A program made the position numbers and the translations under genes. Source: Thermoplasmata archaeon (GTDB lineage Archaea; Thermoplasmatota; Thermoplasmata; Halarchaeoplasmatales; Halarchaeoplasmataceae). From it: a stretch of 14,019 nt of DNA. Below, one piece after another: positions 6,900-14,019 of the stretch (within the stretch, counting starts at the first letter, position 1; each line of letters starts with the position of its first letter). Location: NCBI GenBank assembly GCA_007129655.1, contig SKVC01000029.1:1-14019 (forward strand), read 5' to 3'. The notes beneath the pieces are model-generated. The model did no database searches. It had not been told where the DNA came from and was given only the letters and a program-made list of their open reading frames with translations.

Positions 6900-7980
6900 A
6901 GAATTCAACAAGTTTAAATTCAGAAACGAAAAGGTAGCTAAAGACATTATCGAACAGTTGAATAATCTTGAACTAGAACTATCGATAATGCACGTCTGCG
7001 GAACACATCAGGATACTCTTGTAAAGCACGGCCTCGAAGGTATGCTCAGAGATGTAGGTATACGTATTCTTCAAGGCCCGGGTTGTCCGGTCTGTGTAAC
7101 TACTCCCAGAGAGGTAGAGGAGATACTCGCTCTTGCTAGAAACGGGATAACCGTTACCGCCTTCGGAGACATGATAAAGGTTCCCGGAGTTAACTCGTCA
7201 CTTTACGAAGCTAGAAGTCAAGGCGCCGATGTGAGGATAGTTTACAGCGTTGACGATGCCGTTGATATAGCCGATAAAATAGAGAACGACGTAGTTTTCA
7301 TGTCCGTTGGATTCGAAACGACTTCTCCGTCTACCGCCGCTGTTATCGCCAAAAGGCCTTCGGAAAATTTTTCCATCTTACCTTGTAATCGTGTCGTCCC
7401 GCCAGCACTGGAAGCTATACTTTCAATGGGAGAATTGAAACTCGACGGCTTGATCGAACCCGGGCATGTGAGCACCATCATCGGCACGAAACCCTACGAA
7501 CCACTTTCCGAGAGATACCACATACCACAGGTAGTCGCCGGATTCGAACCAGTCGACCTGTTGATGGCAGTACTGATGATCGCCCGCCAGGTAAAAAGCG
7601 GCAGGGCAGAGGTGGAGAACGAGTATACCAGGGTGGTTAAATCGGAAGGCAATCTAAAAGCATTAGAGTTATTAGATCAGGTATTCGTTCCCGTAGACGT
7701 TGAATGGCGTGGATTCCCGAAGATACCCGGCTCCGGTTACAAACTGAAGAAAGAATACGGATCCTACGATGCCCGCGATCGCTTCCCGGATATTTTAGAG
7801 CCCATCGCGGATATGGAATTCCACGAACCGGAGGGATGTCTATGCGGAGAAGTGCTCAGGGGTCTGATCGATTCCCGAGAATGCCCTATGTTCGGAACGG
7901 AGTGTACCCCGATGAATCCCATCGGTCCTTGCATGGTTAGCAGCGAGGGAAGCTGTAATATCGCATTTCGGTATCGATAA
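6892..7980 (+). CDS. hypD: Hydrogenase maturation protein HypD
   Basis: HypD is the iron-sulfur scaffold on which, with HypC, the Fe(CN)2CO group of [NiFe]-hydrogenase is assembled. The protein has 362 residues, a normal length. It has HVCGTH (34-39) with the essential Cys36, GPGCPVC (62-68, Cys65 and Cys68), GDMIKVPG, SVGFETTSPS, GLIEPGHVSTIIG, VVAGFEPVDLL and YGSYDARDRF. The C-terminal [4Fe-4S] cysteine region spans 316-355 with Cys316, 318, 331, 338, 347 and 355, including ECPMFGTECTP and CMVSSEG. The gene follows hypA with an 8-base overlap. hypC commonly neighbours hypD but is absent here; the next gene is an unrelated surface protein. Confidence 0.98.
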   Translation: MSEEFNKFKFRNEKVAKDIIEQLNNLELELSIMHVCGTHQDTLVKHGLEGMLRDVGIRILQGPGCPVCVTTPREVEEILALARNGITVTAFGDMIKVPGVNSSLYEARSQGADVRIVYSVDDAVDIADKIENDVVFMSVGFETTSPSTAAVIAKRPSENFSILPCNRVVPPALEAILSMGELKLDGLIEPGHVSTIIGTKPYEPLSERYHIPQVVAGFEPVDLLMAVLMIARQVKSGRAEVENEYTRVVKSEGNLKALELLDQVFVPVDVEWRGFPKIPGSGYKLKKEYGSYDARDRFPDILEPIADMEFHEPEGCLCGEVLRGLIDSRECPMFGTECTPMNPIGPCMVSSEGSCNIAFRYR

Positions 7981-8066
7981 GGGAATCTATATTTCTTTAA
8001 AGTTTACCAAAAGGTAATTATACTTATAATTACCATCATCTACTAACTACGAAAGGGGATTTTATA
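7981..8066 (+). promoter_or_regulatory. Intergenic region between hypD and the giant surface protein gene
   Basis: This 86-base gap holds a T-rich stretch just after hypD (about 7988-8003) that could end the hyp transcript, a perfect inverted repeat (8013-8034), A/T-rich TATA-like sequence inside that repeat, and a Shine-Dalgarno-like GGGGAT (8055-8060) about 6 bases before the ATG at 8067. Transcription of the downstream gene probably begins between 8043 and 8054. Unlike purA and pdxT this gene appears to have a leader with a ribosome binding site. Confidence 0.5.
8013..8034. repeat. Perfect 10-2-10 inverted repeat in the promoter of the giant surface protein gene
   Basis: GGTAATTATA (8013-8022), two bases, then TATAATTACC (8025-8034): both arms match exactly. 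A 2-base spacer is too short for a good hairpin loop and the arms are A/T-rich, so a dimeric DNA-binding protein site is more likely than a terminator. It contains the only convincing TATA-like sequence before the gene, so a bound protein would compete with TBP. Confidence 0.6.
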
Positions 8067-8141
8067 ATGAAATATGAAAAAATACTTGCGGTAAGTATTG
8101 CGGTTTTGCTAGTTCTGAGCAGCATGACTCTGGTTTCAGGG
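8067..8141 (+). other. Signal peptide of the giant surface protein
   Basis: Residues 1-25: a short charged start MKYEK, a hydrophobic core ILAVSIAVLLVL, then SSMTLVSG with small residues suitable for signal peptidase I cleavage near residue 25. There is no lipobox cysteine and no twin arginine, so export is probably by Sec. Confidence 0.85.
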
Positions 8142-11100
8142 ATACAGCTTTTGGAAGGAGTACATTCCGATAACATCCTAACTGGTCAAGGAACTCTTGA
8201 AGAACCATATATGATCTACGATGTCCACGATCTACAGAACATGAGTAATGATTTGAGTGCTCACTATGCGCTGGCTAACGATATCGATGCTGGTGTGACT
8301 AGTGGGTGGAACGATGGTGACGGTTTCGAGCCTGTGGGTACACTTTCTGATAGATTCATCGGCAGTTTGGAAGGAAATAACTATACTATTACCGATCTTT
8401 ATATTAATCGTTCATCAACCTACCGCGTTGGTTTATTCGGATATATAGGTGATGGAGGAGAAGTTCGAAATCTAGGTATTGTTGATGCATATGTAAGAGG
8501 TGGAAATGATGTAGGTGCACTTGCAGGATATATTTTGTTTGGAAAGGTGCACAATTCATATGCAACAGGGATTGTATATGGAGACATTAGTGTTGGAGGT
8601 TTGATAGGTTCAAATAATGGCGGAGAGGTGTTATATTCTTATTCCAAAATTAACGTTAGCGGAGTTGAAGGAGTAGGTGGATTAGTTGGAAGGAATTGGC
8701 GGGGCGGTATATTGGAATACTCCTTTTCAACAGGGAACGTGAATGGAACTGAGGATGTAGGCGGACTCGTTGGAATTCACGGTGATGATTGGCATGGCGG
8801 GTCTTTATCGAATTGTTATTCAACCGGTAATGTTAGCGGAGACATTCGAGTTGGGGGTCTAATAGGATCTAACGGTGGTGGAGAAAGGGATGCCACGATA
8901 AAGAACTCGTATGCTGCCGGTAACGTAACTGGAAATAGTGATGTTGGTGGGCTCGTAGGAATTATGATGGATTCAGGTATAGTTGAGAACTCTTTCTATC
9001 ATGAATATCTGCCTGAGTGTTCTGCAGAGTGGTATAACAGTGTATCCTTGAACGATGATGAATTCAATTCAATAAGTACTTTTGAGGCAGCGGGTTGGGA
9101 TATCCAGATGGTAGAAACTGAAAGGGATTATCCTTACCTGTCATGGGAAGACGGAGAGGAAGGACCTATCTGGTTCATCAAGCAAAGTGAAACAACTTAT
9201 GATCTGACCATTGAAGTCCAGGGAGACGGAATCACCGAACCAGAGGGGGGTACCCATACCTACTATGAACACGGCAAGATAGTTTTAGAGGCAGTCGAAG
9301 GCATATTCCTACATTGGTCTGGAGAAGTATATTCCGAACAACAATTCTTAGCTTTGACCATGGATGAAGATAAAAACGTGACAGCGAATTTTAAAGATAT
9401 AGACTATGAGATATCTAACTGGGAACATCTCTATATGATCAGATTTAATTTAACTGGTGATTACACGTTAGTAGATAACCTAGATGAACACAGTGATTAT
9501 TATGATGAATACGTAAATATTGAAGGCGGCTGGGAACCGATCGGAGATTTATATGATAATTTTGAGGGTACCTTAGATGGAAATGGTCATGTAATAAGTG
9601 ATTTGTATTTAGAAACATCAGACGACCATAATCTAGGTCTTTTCAGTTATCTCGGTGAAAATTCTAATGTTACCAATCTAGGTATTGTAGATATTAATTT
9701 TAACATCTCAGGAATATCAAACGACATCGGAGGTATCGCGGGTCGTAATTATGGTACAATTTCAAACTGTTACGTTAAAGGTAATATAAGCGGTGCCAGT
9801 AGTATAGGTGTGATAGTAGGTAGAAATCATGAAACTGGAGTGGTATCAAAATCCTATTCAGAAGGCTATATAAGTGGTAATAATTATGCAGGTGGATTGG
9901 TAGGTAGAAATCAAGGATTAGTAAACAGTTCTTACACATTGGCAAGTGTCAAAGCAGACTTGAGTGGCGGTTTAGTAGGTCAGAACGATGGCACGATAAC
10001 TGAATCTTATTCTGCTGGTGTTGTCGTAGGAGAATCTGTAGGAGGACTTGTAGGACATGGCGGTGGCACAGTTGAAAACTCTTTTTGGGACGTAGAAACT
10101 TCTGGACAAGATACCAGCGAAGGAGGGCAAGGTAAAACTACATCTGAGATGAAAACAAATCAAACCTTTATCGATGCCGGTTGGAATTTTGAAGACACCT
10201 GGTGGATTGTAGAGGATTTATCTTATCCTCAGTTTAGATGGCAGGATGATCTTCTCTTTGGAATAATATATCCAATAGATGGAAGCATTATTTCTTACGC
10301 TGACGTGACAGTAGAGTGGAGAGGCGGAAGTGTAGAGTGGGATCTTGATCATTATGAGATACGGTTAAATCATGGTGTGTGGGAGGATGTAGGGATGGAT
10401 AATAATCATACATTCACAGGACTGGAAAAAGGAGAGCACACAGTGGATGTAAGGCTTTACTATGATAACATGAACCACTCAGTGATGGACTCAGTAACCT
10501 TCGAATTCAATATCGGCGACGGAACGCCGGAGGATCCGTATATAATCACCGATGTTTATCAACTCCAGGACATGAACGAAAAACGAGATGCTTACTATGC
10601 ACTGGGAAATGATATCGATGCTAGTGGAACTATTTCGTGGAACGATGGGAAAGGATTCATACCAGTTGGTAATAATTCTGAACGTTTTACAGGCGGTTTA
10701 GATGGTCGTGGATATAACATAACTGATTTGTTTATCGATCGTCCAATTGAAGATCATGTAGGATTATTCGGTTATGCTCAAGGTTTCATAGTGAACGATA
10801 TCAACCTGTTAAACATGAATATTGTCGGTGGAAATAGAGTTGGCGGACTCGTCGGATACAGATCATATGGGACTATTGAGAACTCCTTTACCATGGGTGA
10901 AGTTCTTGGAGAAGACCATATTGGTGGTTTAGTAGGTTATAATGTTGGAACAGTGATAGGGTCATCCTCATCTAGTCAGATAACTGGATCCCTCAACGTA
11001 GGAGGTTTTATAGGATATCATGGAGTAGGATCAATTTCTGATTCCTATGCCACAGGTCAAGTAATAGGAGAGACCCGTGTAGGGGTTTTAATCGGGTTAA

Positions 11101-14019
11101 ACGGTGGAGATGGAACGGTTACTACTTCCTATGCAAGTGGTGATGTTTTTGGAAATGCTCTTACAGGCGGATTTATCGGACTAAATAGTGGAACGGTAGA
11201 AAATTGCTATGCAGTTGGGGTAGTAACTTGCACAGGTGACTCTTGGATTGAAAATTATGGTGGTTTTGTTGGTAGTAATAATCAAGGTAAAATCATCAAT
11301 TGTTACTCTACAGGAAGTGTGCATCATGAAGGTGAAGATCCTATGGACAAAGGATTCGCCGGAGTAGTGGATACAGGTGGTGATTATGAGATGTCTGGAA
11401 ACTTCTGGGACAATCAAACTAGTGGACAGGATGACACCGCTGGTAATGCCACTGGAAAAAACACTGCAGAGATGATGGCCTTTAATACCTTTGAAAGTGT
11501 AGATTGGAATATAATCGATGTACCATCTACCGATAAGACAAATCCATACTATAAATGGAATATAGTCGACGGAACAACCTATCCATTCTTTAACTGGCAG
11601 TATGAATACGTGCCTGAACCACCAACTCCCATACATGATTGGGGGGATCTATACAATATAAGAAACGATCTACTGGAAGATTATTACTTAGCAAACGATT
11701 TGGATGAGTTCGCTGCCGGATACGATGTGTATGTAGACACTTCTGAAGGGTGGTTACCGATAGGTACTCAAGAGGAGTGGTTCGCCGGTACTTTCGATGG
11801 ACAGGGATACAATATTTCTAGTTTGTACATCAATCGACCAAATACGGATCATGTAGGCCTTTTCGGTTACACAAGATCCAGTGGAACTATACGTGATTTA
11901 GATCTAATTGCTGTAAATATTACAGGACAAGACCATGTAGGAGGCCTTGTAGGATTTAATGAAGAGGGAATAATAGATAACACACATGTAAAAGGAACCA
12001 TTAACGGAACCGGATCTTATGTGGGAACACTCATAGGAACAAATTTTGGTACTGTTTCCCATTCTTATATATCCGGTATCGTAACAGGAACTAACAGTGT
12101 AGGGGGACTAATCGGATCTAACCTAGGCAAAGTGTCCAACTCTTACGCAACCGGTACCGTTACAGGAATCGATTATCGTGCAGGCGGCTTAGTTGGACAG
12201 AATGGTGATCTAGGTGAAACGACTGGTATGATCTCCAACTCATTTGCCACTTGTGATGTGACTGGAGATTATCGTGTAGGCGGACTTGTAGGAGATAATT
12301 ATGGTTTGATGGTGTCCAATTCATATGCCACAGGGAATGTTAGTGGATATAGGTATGTAGGCGGACTTGTAGGATCTAATCGATATACGGTCGAGAACTC
12401 TTATGCCACGAGCAACGTATCTGGTTCATTAAATACAGGTGGGCTAATAGGACTCAACTCAGGTCAAGTAGAAAATTCGTTCTGGGACCTTGAGGCATCC
12501 GGTCAGGACACCAGTCAAGGCGGAACTGGTAAGAACACTTCGGAGATGAAGACCCAATCCACATTTACCGAAGTTGGTTGGGATTATGATGAAACATGGT
12601 GGATCGTAGAAGAAGCGACCTATCCCCTATTATGGTACCAGCCTATAGGCGTAGGTATAACCTCACCATTCCATGGAGAGGCTTTATCGGTAACAGATGT
12701 TACTGTAGAGTGGGCCGGTGGTACAAATGAAACCGGAGTGGTCAACTATCGGGTAAGAATCGATCAAGGTGGATGGATAGATGTGGGAACAGATACATCT
12801 TATATATTTTCAGATCTAAATCAAGATGAATTTACCGTCGATGTCGAGGCTTCAGATGAACATGATAACACTGCCTTAGCTAGTGTGAGTTTTTTAGTTG
12901 ATATAACTGATCCGACTTTAGATATAATATCACCGATCGACGGAGATAACATTTCATCTACTGAGATTATAGTAGAGTGGACCGGAAGTGATGACTTCTC
13001 TGGTTTAGATTACTACGAAGTCAGACTTGAAGGTGATGATTGGGTATACAAGGGACTTGAAACATCTCATATTTATGCCGGTTTGGAAGAAGGGGGTCAT
13101 TTGGTTTACGTTAGAGCTACAGATAAAGCGGGAAACGATGTTACTGAAAATGTTACGTTCACGGTGGATATCACCGCTCCAACGGTCAACATAACATCTC
13201 CCGAAGAGGGTGATATATTCAACACCTCTGATGTTACTGTAGAATGGACGGGTAATGATACTGTCTCGGGTATATCTCATTACGTGATAAAATTGAATGA
13301 CGGAAACTGGGAAGATGTTGGTAATATAACCGAGTATACTTTTGAAAACCTGGCAGATGGTGAACACACCGTTTATGTAAGATCTTACGATTTTGCAGAT
13401 AATACCGGTGAGGATGACGTAACTTTCATCGTAGATCTGACGGATCCAACAATCAACATTGTATATCCTTTGGACGGAGATGCAGTAGCATCAAATAATG
13501 TAACTGTCGAATGGGAAGGTAGTGATGAAACTTCCGGCATAAGTTATTATGAGATAAGGATAAATGGCGGTATTTGGCAAAATGTCGGTATGAATGTGAC
13601 TCATGAATTCACAGATCTAGACGAGGATGAATATAATGTAGATGTCAGAGTTACTGACAATGCAGGAAACAATGCAACGGATAATGTAACGTTCACGATC
13701 GATGTAACTCCCCCGATTGTAAGTATAACATCTCCAGAAGAAGATGATCTCTTTAATATCTCTGATGTAATTGTCGAATGGAGTGGTAGTGATTCAGGTT
13801 CAGGTATATCGCATTACGAGATAAGGTTGAACGATGAAGACTGGATTAACGTTGGAAATGACACTGAATATATTTTGGAAGGGCTAGTAGATGGTGAACA
13901 TACCGTGTACGTGAGAGCCTTCGATTTCGCCAACAACACGGATACTGATGATGTTACTTTCACAGTAGATGTAACCGCTCCTTCTGTCGATATTATCTCA
14001 CCGTTCGGCGGAGAAGACA
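8067..14019 (+). CDS. Giant secreted multi-domain protein with GLUG repeats, an InlB-B-like module and tandem Ig-like domains, C-terminus beyond the window
   Basis: One frame stays open from the ATG at 8067 to the window edge: 1,984 codons with no stop. In order: signal peptide (1-25); GLUG block A (40-362); InlB-B-like module (378-443); GLUG block B (448-726); one Ig-like domain (732-816); GLUG block C (817-1178); GLUG block D (1190-1525); and a run of Ig-like domains from about 1526 onward, still continuing at the end. There are no internal membrane segments and no catalytic motifs that I recognise. The composition is acidic, low in cysteine, and rich in N-x-S/T sequons, as expected for a glycosylated archaeal surface protein. 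GLUG and Ig modules are known in adhesins and surface stalks; the exact role is inferred. A membrane anchor or sorting tail should lie beyond 14019. The gene has a GGGGAT ribosome site and its own promoter. No close partner gene is visible. Confidence 0.92.
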   Translation, partial: MKYEKILAVSIAVLLVLSSMTLVSGIQLLEGVHSDNILTGQGTLEEPYMIYDVHDLQNMSNDLSAHYALANDIDAGVTSGWNDGDGFEPVGTLSDRFIGSLEGNNYTITDLYINRSSTYRVGLFGYIGDGGEVRNLGIVDAYVRGGNDVGALAGYILFGKVHNSYATGIVYGDISVGGLIGSNNGGEVLYSYSKINVSGVEGVGGLVGRNWRGGILEYSFSTGNVNGTEDVGGLVGIHGDDWHGGSLSNCYSTGNVSGDIRVGGLIGSNGGGERDATIKNSYAAGNVTGNSDVGGLVGIMMDSGIVENSFYHEYLPECSAEWYNSVSLNDDEFNSISTFEAAGWDIQMVETERDYPYLSWEDGEEGPIWFIKQSETTYDLTIEVQGDGITEPEGGTHTYYEHGKIVLEAVEGIFLHWSGEVYSEQQFLALTMDEDKNVTANFKDIDYEISNWEHLYMIRFNLTGDYTLVDNLDEHSDYYDEYVNIEGGWEPIGDLYDNFEGTLDGNGHVISDLYLETSDDHNLGLFSYLGENSNVTNLGIVDINFNISGISNDIGGIAGRNYGTISNCYVKGNISGASSIGVIVGRNHETGVVSKSYSEGYISGNNYAGGLVGRNQGLVNSSYTLASVKADLSGGLVGQNDGTITESYSAGVVVGESVGGLVGHGGGTVENSFWDVETSGQDTSEGGQGKTTSEMKTNQTFIDAGWNFEDTWWIVEDLSYPQFRWQDDLLFGIIYPIDGSIISYADVTVEWRGGSVEWDLDHYEIRLNHGVWEDVGMDNNHTFTGLEKGEHTVDVRLYYDNMNHSVMDSVTFEFNIGDGTPEDPYIITDVYQLQDMNEKRDAYYALGNDIDASGTISWNDGKGFIPVGNNSERFTGGLDGRGYNITDLFIDRPIEDHVGLFGYAQGFIVNDINLLNMNIVGGNRVGGLVGYRSYGTIENSFTMGEVLGEDHIGGLVGYNVGTVIGSSSSSQITGSLNVGGFIGYHGVGSISDSYATGQVIGETRVGVLIGLNGGDGTVTTSYASGDVFGNALTGGFIGLNSGTVENCYAVGVVTCTGDSWIENYGGFVGSNNQGKIINCYSTGSVHHEGEDPMDKGFAGVVDTGGDYEMSGNFWDNQTSGQDDTAGNATGKNTAEMMAFNTFESVDWNIIDVPSTDKTNPYYKWNIVDGTTYPFFNWQYEYVPEPPTPIHDWGDLYNIRNDLLEDYYLANDLDEFAAGYDVYVDTSEGWLPIGTQEEWFAGTFDGQGYNISSLYINRPNTDHVGLFGYTRSSGTIRDLDLIAVNITGQDHVGGLVGFNEEGIIDNTHVKGTINGTGSYVGTLIGTNFGTVSHSYISGIVTGTNSVGGLIGSNLGKVSNSYATGTVTGIDYRAGGLVGQNGDLGETTGMISNSFATCDVTGDYRVGGLVGDNYGLMVSNSYATGNVSGYRYVGGLVGSNRYTVENSYATSNVSGSLNTGGLIGLNSGQVENSFWDLEASGQDTSQGGTGKNTSEMKTQSTFTEVGWDYDETWWIVEEATYPLLWYQPIGVGITSPFHGEALSVTDVTVEWAGGTNETGVVNYRVRIDQGGWIDVGTDTSYIFSDLNQDEFTVDVEASDEHDNTALASVSFLVDITDPTLDIISPIDGDNISSTEIIVEWTGSDDFSGLDYYEVRLEGDDWVYKGLETSHIYAGLEEGGHLVYVRATDKAGNDVTENVTFTVDITAPTVNITSPEEGDIFNTSDVTVEWTGNDTVSGISHYVIKLNDGNWEDVGNITEYTFENLADGEHTVYVRSYDFADNTGEDDVTFIVDLTDPTINIVYPLDGDAVASNNVTVEWEGSDETSGISYYEIRINGGIWQNVGMNVTHEFTDLDEDEYNVDVRVTDNAGNNATDNVTFTIDVTPPIVSITSPEEDDLFNISDVIVEWSGSDSGSGISHYEIRLNDEDWINVGNDTEYILEGLVDGEHTVYVRAFDFANNTDTDDVTFTVDVTAPSVDIISPFGGED
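8184..9152 (+). repeat. GLUG block A (residues 40-362), six GLUG units
   Basis: The block opens GQGTLEEPYMIYDVHDLQNM, then a YALANDIDA segment and an FEPVG...LEGNNYTITDLY cap. Six GLUG units of about 25-33 residues follow, with cores VGALAG, VGGLIG, VGGLVG, VGGLVG, VGGLIG and VGGLVG, each leading to an NSY/SYS-type strand such as NSYATG or NCYSTGNVSG. Such arrays are thought to form a right-handed beta-helix. The end cap is unusual: in place of the FWD...SGQDTS motif of the other blocks it has SFYHEYLPECS. The block closes with YPYLSWED. Confidence 0.85.
9198..9395 (+). other. InlB-B-like (divergent InlB B-repeat) module, residues 378-443
   Basis: YDLTIEVQGDG, then EPEGGTHTYYEHGKIVLEAVEG, HWSGEV and LTMDEDKNVTANF are the ordered signatures of the small beta module seen in listerial InlB B-repeats and in many secreted bacterial and archaeal proteins. 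A single copy sits between GLUG blocks A and B. Confidence 0.8.
9408..10244 (+). repeat. GLUG block B (residues 448-726), five GLUG units
   Basis: It opens EISNWEHLYMIRFNL, then a DYTLVDNLDE...YDEYV...GWEPIG segment and the TLDGNGHVISDLYL cap. The GLUG cores are IGGIAG, IGVIVG, AGGLVG, SGGLVG and VGGLVG. The C-terminal cap is ENSFWDVETSGQDTS followed by TTSEMK, GWNF, TWWIVED and YPQFRWQ. The opening differs from blocks A and C but matches block D. Confidence 0.85.
10260..10514 (+). other. Single Ig-like domain, residues 732-816
   Basis: IIYPIDGSIIS, VTVEWRGGS, HYEIRLNHGVWEDVG, FTGLEKGEHTVDVR and SVTFEFNI follow the same strand order as the Ig-like array at the end of the gene. It sits between GLUG blocks B and C and is slightly shorter, about 85 residues against 89. 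Confidence 0.8.
10515..11600 (+). repeat. GLUG block C (residues 817-1178), six or seven GLUG units
   Basis: It opens GDGTPEDPYIITDVYQLQDM with YYALGNDIDASG and WNDGKGFIPVG, closely resembling the opening of block A. The GLUG cores are VGGLVG, IGGLVG, VGGFIG, VGVLIG, TGGFIG and YGGFVG, plus a degenerate KGFAGVV. The cap is GNFWDNQTSGQDDTAG then KNTAEMM, closing YPFFNWQ. The region between the cap and the closing motif is longer than in blocks B and D. Confidence 0.85.
11634..12641 (+). repeat. GLUG block D (residues 1190-1525), seven GLUG units
   Basis: It opens HDWGDLYNIRNDLLEDYYLA with NDLDE...YDVYV...GWLPIG and FDGQGYNISSLYINRP, matching block B. The GLUG cores are VGGLVG, VGTLIG, VGGLIG, AGGLVG, VGGLVG, VGGLVG and TGGLIG. 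The cap is ENSFWDLEASGQDTS, TSEMK, TWWIVEE and YPLLWYQ, almost the same as block B. This is the block with the most regular units (NSYATGNVSG type). Confidence 0.87.
12642..14019 (+). repeat. Tandem Ig-like domain array, exact 267-base period, truncated by window end
   Basis: Using the Ser/Tyr-Pro that opens each unit as anchor, units begin at 12663, 12930, 13197, 13464, 13731 and 13998; every step is exactly 267 bases (89 residues). Each unit has the order (S/Y)P..GD, V.VEW.G.D..SG...Y..R, W..VG..T.Y.F..L.DGEHTVYVR, D.A.N....VTF.VD.T.P. Five complete units and the start of a sixth are visible. The bases differ considerably between units, so the copies are not recent. They most likely form a rod of Ig-like folds. 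Confidence 0.9.

Noticed and set aside
7704..7940. 78-codon open frame overlapping hypD in another frame
   Set aside because: It overlaps the conserved C-terminal cysteine region of HypD and has no family features.
8013..8034. Palindrome as an intrinsic terminator of hypD
   Set aside because: The arms are A/T-rich, the loop would be only 2 bases and no T-run follows, so a stable terminator hairpin is unlikely; an operator is a better reading.
11181..11636. 151-codon open frame on the minus strand inside the giant gene
   Set aside because: It lies wholly opposite GLUG block C, encodes no recognisable motif and has no promoter or ribosome site; it is a by-product of the repeat coding.
13005..13367. 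120-codon open frame on the minus strand opposite the Ig-like array
   Set aside because: It is antisense to clear in-frame Ig-like repeats and has no family features.
8400..14019. Repeated DNA considered as a CRISPR array or mobile-element repeats
   Set aside because: The repeats are in frame, diverged and encode GLUG or Ig-like units; there are no identical short repeats with unique spacers and no cas or transposase genes.

Overview
This window looks like a piece of an archaeal chromosome, most likely Euryarchaeota in the broad sense and possibly Thermoplasmatota. The lineage is inferred, not proven. The clues are a GMP synthase split so that the glutaminase is its own small gene, TATA-like boxes about 20-30 bases before start codons with almost no leader, hypA/hypD hydrogenase-maturation genes, a membrane-anchored FKBP prolyl isomerase, and a very large exported protein built of GLUG and Ig-like repeats.

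Bases 1-7980 are compact housekeeping DNA. A 3'-truncated FKBP-type prolyl isomerase (minus) diverges from purA (plus). purA runs tail-to-tail into purF (minus) with an 11-base overlap. purF diverges from pdxT (plus), which converges on a two-gene operon pyrG-guaAA (minus) with a 4-base overlap. pyrG diverges from hypA-hypD (plus), whose reading frames overlap by 8 bases. Four of these genes (purF, pdxT, guaAA, pyrG) encode glutamine amidotransferases or their glutaminase subunits. With purA they cover the first step of purine synthesis, the AMP and GMP branches, CTP synthesis and pyridoxal phosphate synthesis. HypA and HypD act in [NiFe]-hydrogenase maturation, which implies a hydrogenase elsewhere in the genome.

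Bases 8067-14019 are a single reading frame, open to the window edge (at least 1,984 codons). It has a signal peptide, four GLUG-repeat blocks (about 24 GLUG units), one InlB-B-like module, one single Ig-like domain, and then a tandem array of Ig-like domains spaced exactly 267 bases apart. Both the GLUG blocks and the Ig units appear to alternate between two subtypes. This is a probable cell-surface stalk or adhesin. A perfect 10-2-10 inverted repeat sits in its promoter.

I saw no tRNA, rRNA, CRISPR array, transposase or integrase. The strongest candidates for something new are the architecture of the giant surface protein, the palindrome in front of it, and the TACATGT-type inverted repeats in two other intergenic regions.
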